A DNA stretch of 64,000 nt from Stenotrophomonas sp. 610A2 (GCF_030549615.1 NZ_CP130832.1:1674001-1738000); one strand, 5' to 3'; positions 25,803 through 35,813 are shown, counted from the first letter of the stretch. Notes: generated from the sequence alone by a model not told the origin. Program-made: numbers and translations.

Positions 25803-26864
25803 ATGGTGATTATTTCGGCAGTGCTTGCAGCGGTTGTGGTCGGAGGCCTGGTCTGGCTCTGGCTGCGTGGCAGTGACGAAACGGCGCGGCCGCAGCGACG
25901 CGCGTATGCAACTGTTGAAGGCGAGGCCGACATCGCCGTGCCCGTGTCGCGTCCGGAGGTCTGCACTGAAGATCTGCAGCGGCGCTTTCTGCTGGCCGCA
26001 CTCGGTGTCGTCGATGCGGGAAGCGAGGAATTACGGGTGCAGCGGGCGGTGGTCGATGATGTGGTTGCGGCACTGAGCCGTGCCGATCTGTCCTCCCGCT
26101 ATACACCGCGGCGGCCGAACCTGCTGCCGCAGCTTATCCAGAGCGTCAATGACAGCACGGCGTCGTCGCGTTCCATCGCGCGCATCATCGGCAGTGACGC
26201 GGTACTGGCGGCTACGCTGCTGCGCATCGCCAACAGTTCGCTCTACCGCCTGCAACAGCAGGACGTACAGAGCATCGAGCGGGCGGTGACCCTGATCGGC
26301 AACGATGGCATCCGCCAGATCATTTCCGCCGCGCTGGTGCAGCCGGTGATGGAGTCGGCCAACGGCGTGGACGCCGAGTTCGCAAGGCTGTTGTGGGAAC
26401 ACACCTTGCGGGTGTCCTTGGCTGCGGCCGATCACGCGCGCGGCGTCGAGCGCGAGGATGGCTTTGCGGCGCAGCTGGCTGGCTTGCTGCTGGGGCTCAG
26501 TTCGGCAATGGCGATGCAGGCCGCTGCGGACGTGCTGGCCAGGCCACCGCTGCGCGTGCGCGAGCCAGGCACGCTGTTGGAAGTGCTTGCCCGCTGCAGG
26601 GCACCTACAGCGGTGCGGATTGCCGAGCATTGGAAGTTGTCCGCGCCAATCGTGCAGGCGCTCAAGCAGGTGGATGCAGGCGCGGCCACTGGTCTGGCGC
26701 GCTCACTGCAGATAGGCCAGCTTGCGGCCAGCGCGGCAATGTTGCACGCGCAGGGCTTGATGACCGAGGCCGAGGCATGTGCGGCACTTGCCGGCGAGCT
26801 GCCCGAGCACGTGGCGATGTGGTTGTGGAAGCGGATGCACCAGGCTGACGGCGTGCAGGAGTGA
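25803..26864 (+). CDS. HDOD-domain protein with N-terminal membrane anchor
   Basis: A 353-residue protein. An N-terminal hydrophobic helix (MVIISAVLAAVVVGGLVWLWL) is followed by a linker and an HDOD domain with its usual pattern, LLPQLIQSVNDSTASSRSIARII...LRIANSSLY, and the later IERAVTLIGNDGIRQI. HDOD proteins resemble HD phosphohydrolases but lack the metal-binding HD residues and act as signalling scaffolds, often near c-di-GMP systems. The gene is monocistronic, divergent from the catabolic array and convergent with the phospholipase gene. Partner unknown. Confidence 0.85.
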   Translation: MVIISAVLAAVVVGGLVWLWLRGSDETARPQRRAYATVEGEADIAVPVSRPEVCTEDLQRRFLLAALGVVDAGSEELRVQRAVVDDVVAALSRADLSSRYTPRRPNLLPQLIQSVNDSTASSRSIARIIGSDAVLAATLLRIANSSLYRLQQQDVQSIERAVTLIGNDGIRQIISAALVQPVMESANGVDAEFARLLWEHTLRVSLAAADHARGVEREDGFAAQLAGLLLGLSSAMAMQAAADVLARPPLRVREPGTLLEVLARCRAPTAVRIAEHWKLSAPIVQALKQVDAGAATGLARSLQIGQLAASAAMLHAQGLMTEAEACAALAGELPEHVAMWLWKRMHQADGVQE

Positions 26865-27115
26865 TCCATCCTCCATGCATGGTAGATGCGGGCCTGTGCT
26901 GTTCCCTTGCCGGGTTGCTTGTCGGCTTGAAAACACTTGCCGCCATCCGGCGTGGATTGCAGCGGTAACTCCGGTGGCGTAACCAGGGTAAGTGCAACTC
27001 AACCGTTGCGATGATCCACCGATCTGTCACACCTTCAGCCCACGCCCCGGGGGCGCTGCGCTTCCACGCTACGGGTCCTCAGCCTTCACGAATCTCGCTT
27101 GGCTCGAGGCTTCAT

Positions 27116-28687
27116 TCACAGCTGCGATTCCAACGGCAGCCAGCTGATCACTCTGGTGCTGGCGCGCTGCATCAGGCTGGTGTCCGGTTCGGTGCGCAGG
27201 CTGATTGGCGGGGTCTTGTTGCGGTCAAGCCAGCGCAGCTCGTGATCCTTGTTGAGGTAGGTCCAGTAGCTCAGCTCTGGGCTGGAAAGCCGCAGGTATT
27301 CCTGCTGCAGGCGTGCAGCCAGCACCGGGTCGTCGAACAGTGCGCCCATTTCGGTATTGAGGTAGGCCGAGCGCGGGTCGAGGTTGAATGAGCCGACGAA
27401 GCCGCGTCGGTCGTCCACCACGAAGGCCTTGGTGTGCAGGCTTGCACCGCTGCTGCCGAAGGTGGATGCCTTCTCGACGTGGCCATGGGCCTTCAGCTCG
27501 TACAGCTGCACGCCCCCGGCCAGCAATGGCCTGCGGTAGTGCATATAGCCGCTATGCACGGCAGCCACGTCATTGGCGGCCAGCGAATTGGTGATGATGC
27601 CGACCTGGACGCCGCTTTGCGCCTGTGCGATCAGCCCCTTGGTGCCGGCCGCGCCGGGGACGAAGTAGGGCGATATCAGCAAGGATTTGTGTTTTGCGCT
27701 GCCCAGTACCTCGACCAGGTGGCTCACCAGCCAGTTGCTGCTGTCGCCGCCAAGCGGCTTGCGTGGCGGATCGGAGCGGATGTGCACGCCGTCGGTCCAG
27801 TACAGCTCCAGCTGTTTGCCCAGGTAGGCATCGGTGAAGCGTGCGCGCACCCGTTCCAGATAGGGCGCGGCTTCCTGTTGGCGGGCGTCCAGCTCGGCTT
27901 GGCTGATGAAGTTGGCCATCTGCTGGTCGGTGCTGTAATGCAGGGCTGCAATCGGCACCACGGCGTCGCTGTTCCAGAAGTCATCGAATACCGTGCTGGC
28001 TTCGCTGGCGACCGGGCCGGCGAGCAGCAGGTCGAGGTCGCGGAAGTTCACGTCCGGGCGCGCATCGAAGTATTCCGCGCCGATATTGCGGCCGCCGACG
28101 ATGGCCACGCGGCCATCGGCGATCCACGCCTTGTTGTGCATGCGGTGGTTGATGCTGAAAACCCGCTGCACCATTTCGACCAGGCGCCACAGGCCGTCGC
28201 GGTTGCGGAACGGGTTGTACAGGCGGATCTCGATGTTTGGGTGGTTGTCCAGCGCCAGCATCTGTGGGTCCAGGCCGGCGGCGTTCATGTCATCCAGCAA
28301 CAGGCGCACGCGCACGCCGCGGTCGGCGGCCTGGTAGACGTCGTGTGCCAGCAGGTGGCCGAGCATGTCGTCGTGCCACATGTAGTACTGCAGGTCCAGG
28401 CTGCGCCCGGCCTGGCGGGTGATGATGGAGCGCGCCGCATAGGCTTCGAGCCCGTCAGACAGGTAAACCGTGCCGCTTTTGCCTGGATGTTCGGCCAGCA
28501 ACGGCTGCAGCTGGCGGTCGATCAAGGTCTGCTGTGCCTGCAGTGGCAGGGCATGTGAAGGCGCACCGACTGCCTTCGGGGTGAGGTGGTCGCCCAGCAG
28601 CAGGCCGCTGCCGATCAATACCACCACAGCGCCGAGCAAATAGGCCAACCAGCGCAGCAGACGTTTGGGACGATGCTTGGTTTCCAT
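27116..28687 (-). CDS. Phospholipase D family protein, cardiolipin-synthase-like
   Basis: A 523-residue enzyme with an N-terminal membrane helix (WLAYLLGAVVVLIGSGLLLG) and two HKD catalytic motifs, HNKAWIADG (near 182) and HTKAFVVDD (near 416), each followed by the usual G-G/S-x2-N block (GGRNIGAEYF, GSFNLDPRS). This is the arrangement of the ClsC/YmdC-type cardiolipin synthases, which make cardiolipin from phosphatidylglycerol and another phospholipid. Single gene; no adjacent lipid genes. Confidence 0.88.
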   Translation of the reverse strand: METKHRPKRLLRWLAYLLGAVVVLIGSGLLLGDHLTPKAVGAPSHALPLQAQQTLIDRQLQPLLAEHPGKSGTVYLSDGLEAYAARSIITRQAGRSLDLQYYMWHDDMLGHLLAHDVYQAADRGVRVRLLLDDMNAAGLDPQMLALDNHPNIEIRLYNPFRNRDGLWRLVEMVQRVFSINHRMHNKAWIADGRVAIVGGRNIGAEYFDARPDVNFRDLDLLLAGPVASEASTVFDDFWNSDAVVPIAALHYSTDQQMANFISQAELDARQQEAAPYLERVRARFTDAYLGKQLELYWTDGVHIRSDPPRKPLGGDSSNWLVSHLVEVLGSAKHKSLLISPYFVPGAAGTKGLIAQAQSGVQVGIITNSLAANDVAAVHSGYMHYRRPLLAGGVQLYELKAHGHVEKASTFGSSGASLHTKAFVVDDRRGFVGSFNLDPRSAYLNTEMGALFDDPVLAARLQQEYLRLSSPELSYWTYLNKDHELRWLDRNKTPPISLRTEPDTSLMQRASTRVISWLPLESQL

Positions 28688-28810
28688 GCGCGCATCCTAG
28701 CGGGGTTCGCGTGTTGGCGGCAGTTTGTCCTGGTTCCGTGACGTTCCGGGGGTGCGGCCAACGCCACCGGTGGGCGAGAATCGGGGTTTGCGTTTGCCGT
28801 GAGTCCTGTA

Positions 28811-30016
28811 ATGACCGAAGGTTCCACCTCTTTCCGGGCGCCCAGCCTGGTGCTGCAGATTGTCATCGGCCTGATCGCCGGTATCGTGTTGGCGCTGGTC
28901 TGGCCTACGGGCGCAGCGGCCGCGGGTCTGCTGGGCACGGTGTTCATTACCGCGTTGAAAGCGGTAGCGCCGGTGTTGGTGCTGGTGCTGGTCACGGCGT
29001 CCATCGCCAACCACCAGCGCGGCCAGAAGACCCATATGCGGATGATCCTGGTGCTGTACATGATCGGCACGTTGGCGGCGGCGCTGGTGGGTGTGGCTGC
29101 CAGTTTCCTGTTTCCCAGCAAGTTGACGCTGAAGACCGCCGAGGCCGGCATGAGTGCGCCGGGCGGTATCGGTGAGGTGCTCAATACCTTGCTGATGCAG
29201 ATCGTGGACAACCCGGTGCACGCACTGCTCGATGCGAATTACATCGGCCTGCTGGCGTGGGCGGTGGGCCTTGGCCTGGCATTGCGTCACGCCAGCCAGA
29301 CCACCCGCACGTTGGTCAGCGATCTGTCCGATGCCATCACCTGGCTGGTGCGGCTGGTAATCAAATTCGCACCGCTGGGTGTGTTCGGCATCGTTGCCTC
29401 GGTGTTGGCCGAGTCCGGGCTGGGCGCATTGAAGGACTACCTGCATCTGCTCGCAGTGTTGGTTGGCGCGATGCTGTTCATGGCCTTCGTTGGCAATCCA
29501 TTGATCGTCGCCGTGGTGACCCGCCGCAATCCCTACCCGTTGGTGCTGCGTTGCCTGCGCGACAGTGGCATCACCGCGTTCTTCACCCGATCTTCGGCGG
29601 CCAATATCCCGGTCAACATGGAACTGTGTCGCAAGCTCGGCCTGCACGAGGACACCTACTCGGTGGCGGTGCCGTTGGGTGCGACCATCAACATGGCGGG
29701 TGCGGCAATCACCATTTCGGTACTGACGCTGGCCGCAGTGCATACCTTGGGCTTCCCGGTCGATCTGGGCACGGCGTTGCTGCTCAGCGTGGTTGCCGCG
29801 ATTGGTGCCTGCGGTGCGTCCGGCGTGCCGGGTGGCTCGTTGCTGCTGATCCCGCTGGCCTGCGGCCTGTTCGGTATTTCCGATGATGTCGCCATGCAGG
29901 TGGTCGGGGTCGGCTTCATCGTCGGTGTGGTCCAGGATTCGGCGGAAACCGCACTGAACTCCTCCACCGACGTGGTGTTCGTCGCCGCGGCCGAACAAGC
30001 ACGCGGACACGCCTGA
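28811..30016 (+). CDS. sstT: Serine/threonine:Na+ symporter SstT
   Basis: A 401-residue inner-membrane transporter of the dicarboxylate/amino acid:cation symporter family. The signatures [15 protein letters not shown] and [15 protein letters not shown], plus the TM8 motif [17 protein letters not shown], are those of SstT, which imports serine and threonine with sodium. The start ATG 28811 is chosen over a GTG at 28799. The stop TGA shares a base with the ATG of azlC, so the three genes to 31040 form an operon that combines an amino acid importer with a branched-chain amino acid exporter. Confidence 0.93.
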   Translation: MTEGSTSFRAPSLVLQIVIGLIAGIVLALVWPTGAAAAGLLGTVFITALKAVAPVLVLVLVTASIANHQRGQKTHMRMILVLYMIGTLAAALVGVAASFLFPSKLTLKTAEAGMSAPGGIGEVLNTLLMQIVDNPVHALLDANYIGLLAWAVGLGLALRHASQTTRTLVSDLSDAITWLVRLVIKFAPLGVFGIVASVLAESGLGALKDYLHLLAVLVGAMLFMAFVGNPLIVAVVTRRNPYPLVLRCLRDSGITAFFTRSSAANIPVNMELCRKLGLHEDTYSVAVPLGATINMAGAAITISVLTLAAVHTLGFPVDLGTALLLSVVAAIGACGASGVPGGSLLLIPLACGLFGISDDVAMQVVGVGFIVGVVQDSAETALNSSTDVVFVAAAEQARGHA

Positions 30017-30741
30017 TGAGCATCGCCACGCGCTTCACGCCAGCGGTACGCATCGGTGTTTCGATAGCGATTGCGACGGGCCTGTATGGCATCTCGTTTG
30101 GTGCGCTGGCGGTTGCGTCGGGTTTCAGTGTGGCGCAGACCGCTGCACTGAGCCTGCTGATGTTCACCGGAGGTTCGCAGTTCGCTTTCATCGGGGTGAT
30201 CGGTGCTGGCGGTGCGGGTGCGGCGGCGTTTGGCGCGGCCACCTTGCTGGGTATCCGCAACGCGGTGTACGGCGCGCAGATCAACCGCATGTTGAGGCCG
30301 CGCGGCTGGCTGAGGCCGCTGGCCGCACAGGTCACCATCGATGAGTCGGCTGCCACCGCGGCAAGCCAGACCGAGCCGCAGGAGCAGCGTCGCGGTTTCT
30401 GGGTGGCGGGACTCGGTGTTTACCTGTGCTGGAACCTGTTCACCTTGTTGGGTGCCTTGCTGGGCGATGCGCTGGGCGACCCGCGCCAATGGGGCCTGGA
30501 TGGTGCCGCGGTGGCGGCCTTCCTCGGCTTGCTGTGGCCGCGGCTGCGTTCGCGTGAGCCGGTGGCGATTGCGGTGGTCTGTGCCTTGGTGACGGTGCTG
30601 GCGCTGCCGTGGGTGCCAGCAGGAGTGCCGATACTGCTGGCCGCCGCGGTGGCTGCGGTCTGGGGCTGGTTTGGCAAGGGCCCGGCGGATGAGGGGTTGG
30701 AGCCTGATGTCGCGCCGAACGTCGAGGAGTCGTTGCGATGA
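30016..30741 (+). CDS. azlC: AzlC-type branched-chain amino acid exporter, large subunit
   Basis: A 241-residue multi-helix membrane protein of the AzlC family. The early segment YGISFGALAVASGFS and FTGGSQFAFIGVIG match the family, whose members form with AzlD a two-part exporter for branched-chain amino acids (as YgaZ/YgaH for valine). ATG overlaps the sstT stop, and its own stop overlaps azlD, so translation is coupled on both sides. Confidence 0.9.
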   Translation: MSIATRFTPAVRIGVSIAIATGLYGISFGALAVASGFSVAQTAALSLLMFTGGSQFAFIGVIGAGGAGAAAFGAATLLGIRNAVYGAQINRMLRPRGWLRPLAAQVTIDESAATAASQTEPQEQRRGFWVAGLGVYLCWNLFTLLGALLGDALGDPRQWGLDGAAVAAFLGLLWPRLRSREPVAIAVVCALVTVLALPWVPAGVPILLAAAVAAVWGWFGKGPADEGLEPDVAPNVEESLR

Positions 30742-31040
30742 GTTTGTGGGCGTGGATCGTACTTGGCTGCGTAGCGGCGTGGGCAATCAAGTTTGCCGGT
30801 TACCTCGTGCCGGTGCGCTGGCTTGAATCGCCACGGATGAATCGTGTCGCGGGCTGTTTGACCATCGGTCTGTTGGCGTCATTGACTGCGATGAACACGG
30901 TGTCGGCCGGGCAGGGTCTGGCCTTCGATGCGCGCATCGGCGCGTTGCTGGTGGCGGCAGTTGCGCTGATGCTGCGGCTGCCGTTTTTGCTGGTGGTGAT
31001 TGCAGGTGCTGCGGCAGCGGCGCTGATTCGACTGCTATGA
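30738..31040 (+). CDS. azlD: AzlD-type exporter small subunit
   Basis: A 100-residue, mostly hydrophobic protein (about four helices) with the AzlD pattern KFAGYLVPVRWLESPRM early on. It overlaps azlC by 4 bases (ATGA). AzlD proteins complete the AzlC exporter. A REP-like inverted pair begins 16 bp after the stop. Confidence 0.9.
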   Translation: MSLWAWIVLGCVAAWAIKFAGYLVPVRWLESPRMNRVAGCLTIGLLASLTAMNTVSAGQGLAFDARIGALLVAAVALMLRLPFLLVVIAGAAAAALIRLL

Positions 31041-31055
31041 GCGCAGTTTGCGGTT

Positions 31056-31185
31056 GTAGGAGCGGCGTAAGCCGCGAAGCCGATACATCATCCGTGCACT
31101 GTTTACCTGCGACTGCAGATCGCCGCATGCCTTGTTTGGTGTTGACCGGAGCCATTGCCAGCTTCGCGGCTTACGCCGCTCCTAC
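31056..31185. repeat. REP-like inverted pair (REPIN-like doublet)
   Basis: A 25-bp element starting GTAGGAGCGGCGTAAGCCGC at 31056-31080 is repeated in exact inverse orientation at 31161-31185, with 80 bp between. Each copy is itself palindromic at its core (GCGGC...GCCGC). Paired inverted REPs of this size are known as REPINs and are moved by RAYT transposases encoded elsewhere; none is in this window. It lies between the convergent azlD and pseudouridine synthase genes. Confidence 0.85.
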
Positions 31186-31206
31186 AAAACCAAGGCTGGC
31201 CTTGGC

Positions 31207-31917
31207 CTAGAACTTCTGGTCAGCAGCCAGATAACGCCACTGGCCTTCGGGCATCTTGCTCAGGCCGATGCGGCCGATGCGCAGGCGGCGGATCTGCTCG
31301 GCTTTCAGGCCGACCTGGCCGCACATGAACTGCAACTGGCCCAGGCGCACGTCCTTGATCGCAAAACGCAGGCGCTGCTCGCTCTGCCAGCTGATCTTGG
31401 CCTGCGGCAGGCTGCGGCCTTCGTAGATCAAACCGTGGGTCAGTTTCGGCATCGCCCACGGGGTGGGTTCACCGCTGACTTCGACCACGAACTCCTGCTC
31501 CAGGCTGTAGCCGGACTCCTGCAGGTGGCGGCGCACGCGCCAGTCCTGGGTCAGTACGACCAGGCCGCTGGCGGCATCGTCCAATGGCATCAGGTAGTCC
31601 AGGCGCTGGAAATGACGGCGTAGCGGGCGGATGCCGGAGGCGTCGTCGGCGAAACGGTTGTCGTCGGCCAGCAGCGCGAACAGCTGCTCTGGCGTGCAGC
31701 CAGCCGGCTTGTTGATCAGGAAGGTGGCGGCTTCAGCGGCTTCGGTGCTGCCTTCGGCGGCCAGGGTGATCACTTCCTCGCTGACCATGGTCTGCGGGGT
31801 TTCCACCACCACGCCATTGACGCTGATCCAGCCGCCTTCGATGTACTGCTGGGCCTGCGAGCGCGAGCACTGCAGCTGCGCGGCAACGCGCTTGTCGAGA
31901 CGGATCGGGGTGGTCAT
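31207..31917 (-). CDS. RsuA/RluF-family rRNA pseudouridine synthase
   Basis: A 236-residue RNA-modifying enzyme. An N-terminal S4 RNA-binding domain (IRLDKRVAAQLQCSRSQAQQYIEGG) precedes the synthase domain. The catalytic aspartate region reads MPLDDAASGLVVLTQD, where the usual family motif is RLDxxTxGLLLLT, so the Asp is kept but Arg and Thr are replaced. The ending RRLRIGRIGL is typical. It should convert a uridine in rRNA to pseudouridine; the exact site is not assignable. Confidence 0.88.
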   Translation of the reverse strand: MTTPIRLDKRVAAQLQCSRSQAQQYIEGGWISVNGVVVETPQTMVSEEVITLAAEGSTEAAEAATFLINKPAGCTPEQLFALLADDNRFADDASGIRPLRRHFQRLDYLMPLDDAASGLVVLTQDWRVRRHLQESGYSLEQEFVVEVSGEPTPWAMPKLTHGLIYEGRSLPQAKISWQSEQRLRFAIKDVRLGQLQFMCGQVGLKAEQIRRLRIGRIGLSKMPEGQWRYLAADQKF

Positions 31918-31983
31918 GGTGGCTATGGGTTCTACGAAGGGCGGGGAGTGTAGCGCTGCAGCGGGGCCGGGGCGATGGGCGGC

Positions 31984-32487
31984 TCAGCCGGGTTCATGTT
32001 CCAAGGCGGTCAGGTACAGGCGCAGGTCGAACTCCAGCTGGTGGTAATCCGGCTCCATGTGCAGGCACAGCTGGTAGAAGGCCTTGTTGTGGTCCGCCTC
32101 TTTGATATGCGCCAGCTCGTGCACCACGATCATCCGCAGGAACTCGGCAGGGGCCTCGCGGAACACGCTGGCAATGCGGATCTCGCGGCTGGCCTTGAGC
32201 TTGCCGCCATGATTGCGCGAGATAGCGGTATGCGTGCCCAGCGCGTGTTTGACCACCTGCAGCTTGCCGTCATACAGCACCTTGCCCAGCGGCACCGATT
32301 GGCGCAGGTGGCGCTCCTTGATGGCCTGCACGTAGTCGTAGAGCTGGCGGTCGTTGCGCACCGGGTTGGGCTCGGCGTAGCGCTTGCGGACGGCTTCGCC
32401 CAGCTTGCCCGCGTCCAGCAGCTCGCGGGCGCGCTGCTGCAGGTGTTCGGGGTAGCCATTCAGGTATTTCAGCGGAAGCATGGGCAT
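31984..32487 (-). CDS. YgjP-like zinc metallopeptidase (DUF45)
   Basis: A 167-residue protein with the gluzincin motif VVHELAHIKEADHNKAF: HELAH binds zinc and carries the catalytic Glu, and the downstream His completes the YgjP/WLM pattern. The family is small, cytoplasmic and largely uncharacterised. The start at 32487 is used; ATG 32481 is equally possible. Divergent from the DUF2058 gene. Confidence 0.85.
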   Translation of the reverse strand: MPMLPLKYLNGYPEHLQQRARELLDAGKLGEAVRKRYAEPNPVRNDRQLYDYVQAIKERHLRQSVPLGKVLYDGKLQVVKHALGTHTAISRNHGGKLKASREIRIASVFREAPAEFLRMIVVHELAHIKEADHNKAFYQLCLHMEPDYHQLEFDLRLYLTALEHEPG

Positions 32488-32549
32488 TGGGCGGGACCGG
32501 GCAGGCCGCTATGATGGCAGCCTCGGCAACAGAACCATGAACAACGACG

Positions 32550-33104
32550 ATGGCAAAGGGTAATCCACTGCAGGAACAGCTGCTCAAGGCTGGCCTGGTG
32601 AAGAAATCGCAGGTCTCGCAGGTGGCACGCGAGCAGGTCAAGGCACGCCACGGCAAAGGCCCGGTCAGTGCGACCGAAAGCCAGCGCGAGGCCGACCGTG
32701 CCCGTGCCGAGAAGGCCGAGAAGGACCGCCAGCTTGCCGCCGAGCGCAATGCCCAGCGCCGTGCCGATGAGCTGCGTGCGCAGGCCCGTCAGATCATTGC
32801 CGACCGCAAGCTGCCGCGTGCCGGTGAGCTGGAATACCGTTTCAACGACGGCGCGGTGATCCGCACCATCCTGGTCACCGAGGCGCTGCGTACCCAGTTG
32901 GCAAATGGCGCGCTGGTGATTGCCCGTCACGGCGACAGTTTCGAGCTGCTGCCACGCATGGCGGCGGAAAAGGTGCGCGAGCGTGACGCCAGCCTGATCG
33001 TGCTCGACCACGGCCAGAGTGCGGATACGCCGATTTCCACGGGCAACGCTGAAGACGACGCCTACTACGCCCAGTTCCAGGTGCCCGACGATTTGATGTG
33101 GTGA
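32550..33104 (+). CDS. DUF2058 (YaiL-like) protein
   Basis: A 184-residue protein. The N-terminal NPLQEQLLKAGLVKKSQV and the long charged helix to about residue 85 (many K, R, E, A: likely coiled coil) are diagnostic of the YaiL family; the C-terminal globular part includes YRFNDGAVIRTILV. E. coli YaiL is described as nucleoprotein/polynucleotide-associated. Molecular role unknown. Confidence 0.88.
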   Translation: MAKGNPLQEQLLKAGLVKKSQVSQVAREQVKARHGKGPVSATESQREADRARAEKAEKDRQLAAERNAQRRADELRAQARQIIADRKLPRAGELEYRFNDGAVIRTILVTEALRTQLANGALVIARHGDSFELLPRMAAEKVRERDASLIVLDHGQSADTPISTGNAEDDAYYAQFQVPDDLMW

Positions 33105-33286
33105 GTGCGGCGCACCAGCGCTGACCGGATTCGGTGTTCGCAGGCATTGGCGCGCCGCGCCGCCTGCAGCGGATGGGGCTGGTGTGGCAGATCTTGTTCA
33201 GAGAGCTGTACGCCCCCGCGCCCAAGCCTTGAAATGCGGTCACGGAGGCGTCAGTTTGCCTGTGTTGCTGTACGTGGAGACAGGAC

Positions 33287-33550
33287 ATGGCTACCGGTTG
33301 GGCGGGCGACACCGCCGTTCAGGATCAGATTGACGCCACCGTCGAGGACGCTATCAAGCGTGCGCGCAGCCGCATGCCGAGCGGTCCGGGGCTGGATCAC
33401 TGTGAAGAATGTGATGCGCCGATTCCAGAAGCGCGACGCAAGGCCGTGCCCGGCGTGAGGTTGTGCATTGCCTGCCAGCAGGCGCAGGACGAAGACGAGG
33501 CGTTTGCCGGTTACAACCGGCGCGGCAGCAAGGACAGTCAGCTGCGTTGA
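33287..33550 (+). CDS. DksA/TraR-type zinc-finger protein (YbiI-like)
   Basis: An 87-residue protein with the four-cysteine zinc finger HCEECDAPIPEARRKAVPG...LCIACQQ typical of short DksA/TraR members such as YbiI. These small proteins may bind in the RNA polymerase secondary channel, but many are untested. It lacks the long coiled-coil of true DksA. Confidence 0.88.
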   Translation: MATGWAGDTAVQDQIDATVEDAIKRARSRMPSGPGLDHCEECDAPIPEARRKAVPGVRLCIACQQAQDEDEAFAGYNRRGSKDSQLR

Positions 33551-33613
33551 GGAGCGGTGGCATTCACCGCCGCAGTGGCTTTGGCCCTTGCTCTGGTGCT
33601 GCAGCGGCTTGTC

Positions 33614-33633
33614 ATCCCCGCGGAGGCGGGGAT
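33614..33633. repeat. Hairpin between convergent genes
   Basis: Perfect 8-bp stem ATCCCCGC / GCGGGGAT with a GGAG loop, between the stops of the DksA-type and GNAT genes. It resembles dispersed GTCATCCCCGC repeats common in proteobacteria and may also end transcription. Confidence 0.6.
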
Positions 33634-33657
33634 CGCTTTGGCCCAACGCCCAAAGGC

Positions 33658-34176
33658 TCAGCTTTTTCCCGGTCCCGGCAGCACATCATTCAAGTACTGC
33701 TTCTGGATTACCCGCGGTACCAGCCTGGGCCGCTCCATCAGCACAAAGCGCACGCCTTTCACCGTCTGCGGCGCGGCCTTGCTGACAAAGCCAAAGCGCT
33801 CATACACCGGCACTGCGATCTCGGACGAATTGACTGTGTACTCGCGGCGGCCGTGTGCACGCAATGCATGCTCCCATAGCCGTCGCGCAATGCCGCGTTG
33901 GCGGGCGCTGCGGCTGACAAACAGATGATGGATGTGGCTGTCGCCGCGCATCGCGAGCATGCCGACCAGTGCACCTGTCTCCTCGATCACGTAGTGCGCG
34001 AACTCCTTGTCGACCAGCCGATCAGCAAAGCTGGCAGGAGTCAGCGAGGCCAGGAAGGCATGTGCGCTGGCACCGCTGTCGGCATCAAGCAGATGGCGGG
34101 CCAGCGGGGTTACAAGTGCGCTCAGCGCCTCTGCATCGGTGATATTCGCGTCGCGCAGAGTGACTTCTTGATCCAT
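33658..34176 (-). CDS. GNAT-family N-acetyltransferase
   Basis: A 172-residue acetyl-CoA-dependent transferase. The acetyl-CoA-binding motif A is seen in HHLFVSRSARQRGIARRLWEH (R-x2-G-x-A), preceded by the strand VGMLAMRGDSHI and followed by VPVYERFGF. Substrate, small molecule or protein, cannot be inferred. Single gene. Confidence 0.88.
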   Translation of the reverse strand: MDQEVTLRDANITDAEALSALVTPLARHLLDADSGASAHAFLASLTPASFADRLVDKEFAHYVIEETGALVGMLAMRGDSHIHHLFVSRSARQRGIARRLWEHALRAHGRREYTVNSSEIAVPVYERFGFVSKAAPQTVKGVRFVLMERPRLVPRVIQKQYLNDVLPGPGKS

Positions 34177-34266
34177 GTCCTTCCCCCTTGCGCGCCCCCG
34201 GAAGCAGGGGCGTGGGCGGAAGCATACCCGCAGCTGGCGTGCTGAAAACGGGTCAGTCGCTGCAGC

Positions 34267-35526
34267 TCAGTGCTTTGCGCCGCCAAGCCGGAAGCTGCCG
34301 CTCCAGCGCAGCATCGCGAACAGGCACCACATCCAGCCGGCGGTGGCGATCAGGCCGCCGACCAGGCCGATATGCTGCATGCCCAACTGCAGGCTGACCT
34401 GGCTGCCGATCAAGGCACCGGCGCCAATGCCGATGTTGAAGATGCCCGAGAACAAGGCCATCGCCACGTCAGTGGCGTCGGAGGCCAGGTTCAACACCTT
34501 GGATTGCATCGACAGCGCAAAGCTGATCATCGCCACGCCCCAGACCGATACCAGCGCATACAGCAGCCAACTGCTGTGCAGGCCCGTGCGCAGCAGCAAC
34601 AAGCTGGCGGCCAGGGTGCCGATCGCGGTCAGCAGGAAGCCGCGCGGCCAACGCAGGCCATAGCGCGAGAACAGCACGCTGCCGACGAAACCCATGCCGC
34701 CGAACAGCAGCAGGACCAGGGTGGTCACGTGCGCATCAAAGCCGCCGATCTTCTGCACGAAGGGTTCGATATAGCTGTAGCCGGTGAACTGGGCGGAGAT
34801 CACCACCATCACCAGCAGGTACAAGGCCATCAAGGCAGGGCGGCGCAACAGCAGGGGAATGCTGCTGGCCGAGCCGCTGTTCTGGCTGGGCAGGGCAGGC
34901 AGCAGGCGTGCCAGCACCAGCATCACCAACAGGGCGACGCCGCCGATGGCCATGAAGGTGATGCGCCAGCCCAGCAGCTCGCCCACGATGCGGCCCAGCG
35001 GAATGCCCAGCACCATCGCCACCGAAGTGCCGGTAGCGAGCAGGCCGAGGGCCTGCGGGCGCTTGTCCTGTGGCGCCACGCGCACCGCCAGCGAGGCGGT
35101 GATCGACCAGAACACCGCATGTGCCAGCGCAATGCCAACCCGGCTGGCCATCAGCACCGGGTAGCTCCAGGCCACGCCGGACAGCACGTGGCTGGCGATG
35201 AACAAGGCGAATACGCCCAGCAGCAGCCTGCGGCGGTCCATGTTGCGGGTCAGCAGCATGCACGGCAGCGAGGTCAGGGCGACTACCCAGGCGTAGATGG
35301 TCAACATCAGCCCGACGTGCTCGATCGGCTTGCCGAAGCTGGCGCCGATGTCGCTGAGCAGGCCTACCGGGACGAATTCGCTGGTGTTGAAGACGAACGC
35401 TGCCAGGGCCAGGGCGATGACGCTGAGCCAGCGCTGGCGGTCGGAGCGCTGGTCGTGGAGTTCGGCAACGGCAAAAGCGTCGCCTGCCTGCGGGGCAGGG
35501 CATGAAGGATTGGGAGAGGCGGACAT
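34267..35526 (-). CDS. sotB: MFS efflux transporter, SotB/YdeA type
   Basis: A 419-residue protein with 12 predicted helices. [18 protein letters not shown] at the first helix is the signature of SotB (sugar efflux: arabinose, IPTG) and its close relatives of the DHA1 group. SotB exports sugars or related compounds; drug export is possible too. The long N-terminus before the first helix (about 30 residues) is a little longer than usual, so a later start is possible. Confidence 0.85.
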   Translation of the reverse strand: MSASPNPSCPAPQAGDAFAVAELHDQRSDRQRWLSVIALALAAFVFNTSEFVPVGLLSDIGASFGKPIEHVGLMLTIYAWVVALTSLPCMLLTRNMDRRRLLLGVFALFIASHVLSGVAWSYPVLMASRVGIALAHAVFWSITASLAVRVAPQDKRPQALGLLATGTSVAMVLGIPLGRIVGELLGWRITFMAIGGVALLVMLVLARLLPALPSQNSGSASSIPLLLRRPALMALYLLVMVVISAQFTGYSYIEPFVQKIGGFDAHVTTLVLLLFGGMGFVGSVLFSRYGLRWPRGFLLTAIGTLAASLLLLRTGLHSSWLLYALVSVWGVAMISFALSMQSKVLNLASDATDVAMALFSGIFNIGIGAGALIGSQVSLQLGMQHIGLVGGLIATAGWMWCLFAMLRWSGSFRLGGAKH

Positions 35527-35748
35527 TGCGTGCGGGCTTGCGACCGGGCCGGTCGCTCAATGTCGGCAATTTTCGCACGGGTCATATGGACGCGAGCGGA
35601 ACGCTGTGGACCGGGGCGGTGGCGACGCAAGGGCGCTCAGGCGGCGAGAGGGCGGGTGGGGCGTTGGTCCTGGTAGCGATCTTGTGCTTGCCTTGGCTGT
35701 CGAGGCAGCGCCGGAGGCGAAGCAAGGACAAGCACCCGCGCCAGAAAA

Positions 35749-35768
35749 ATCCCTGCTTTCGCAGGGAT
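35749..35768. repeat. Short hairpin in a 287-bp gap
   Basis: ATCCCTGC / GCAGGGAT stem with a TTTC loop, 46 bp downstream of the mechanosensitive channel stop (minus strand). On the minus strand it is followed by TTTTTC, so it can act as that operon's terminator. The rest of 35527-35813 shows no gene. Confidence 0.6.
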
Positions 35769-35813
35769 CATGGACTCAGGATCGTGGTTGTATTGACCTC
35801 TGTCCGGGCCTGC

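Noticed and set aside
28697..30010. A 437-codon minus-strand frame opposite sstT
   Set aside because: Antisense artefact; Gln/His/Arg-rich and without domain.
34270..35505. A 411-codon plus-strand frame opposite the SotB-type gene
   Set aside because: Gln/Ala/His-rich low-complexity translation without motifs; complementary to a clear membrane transporter.
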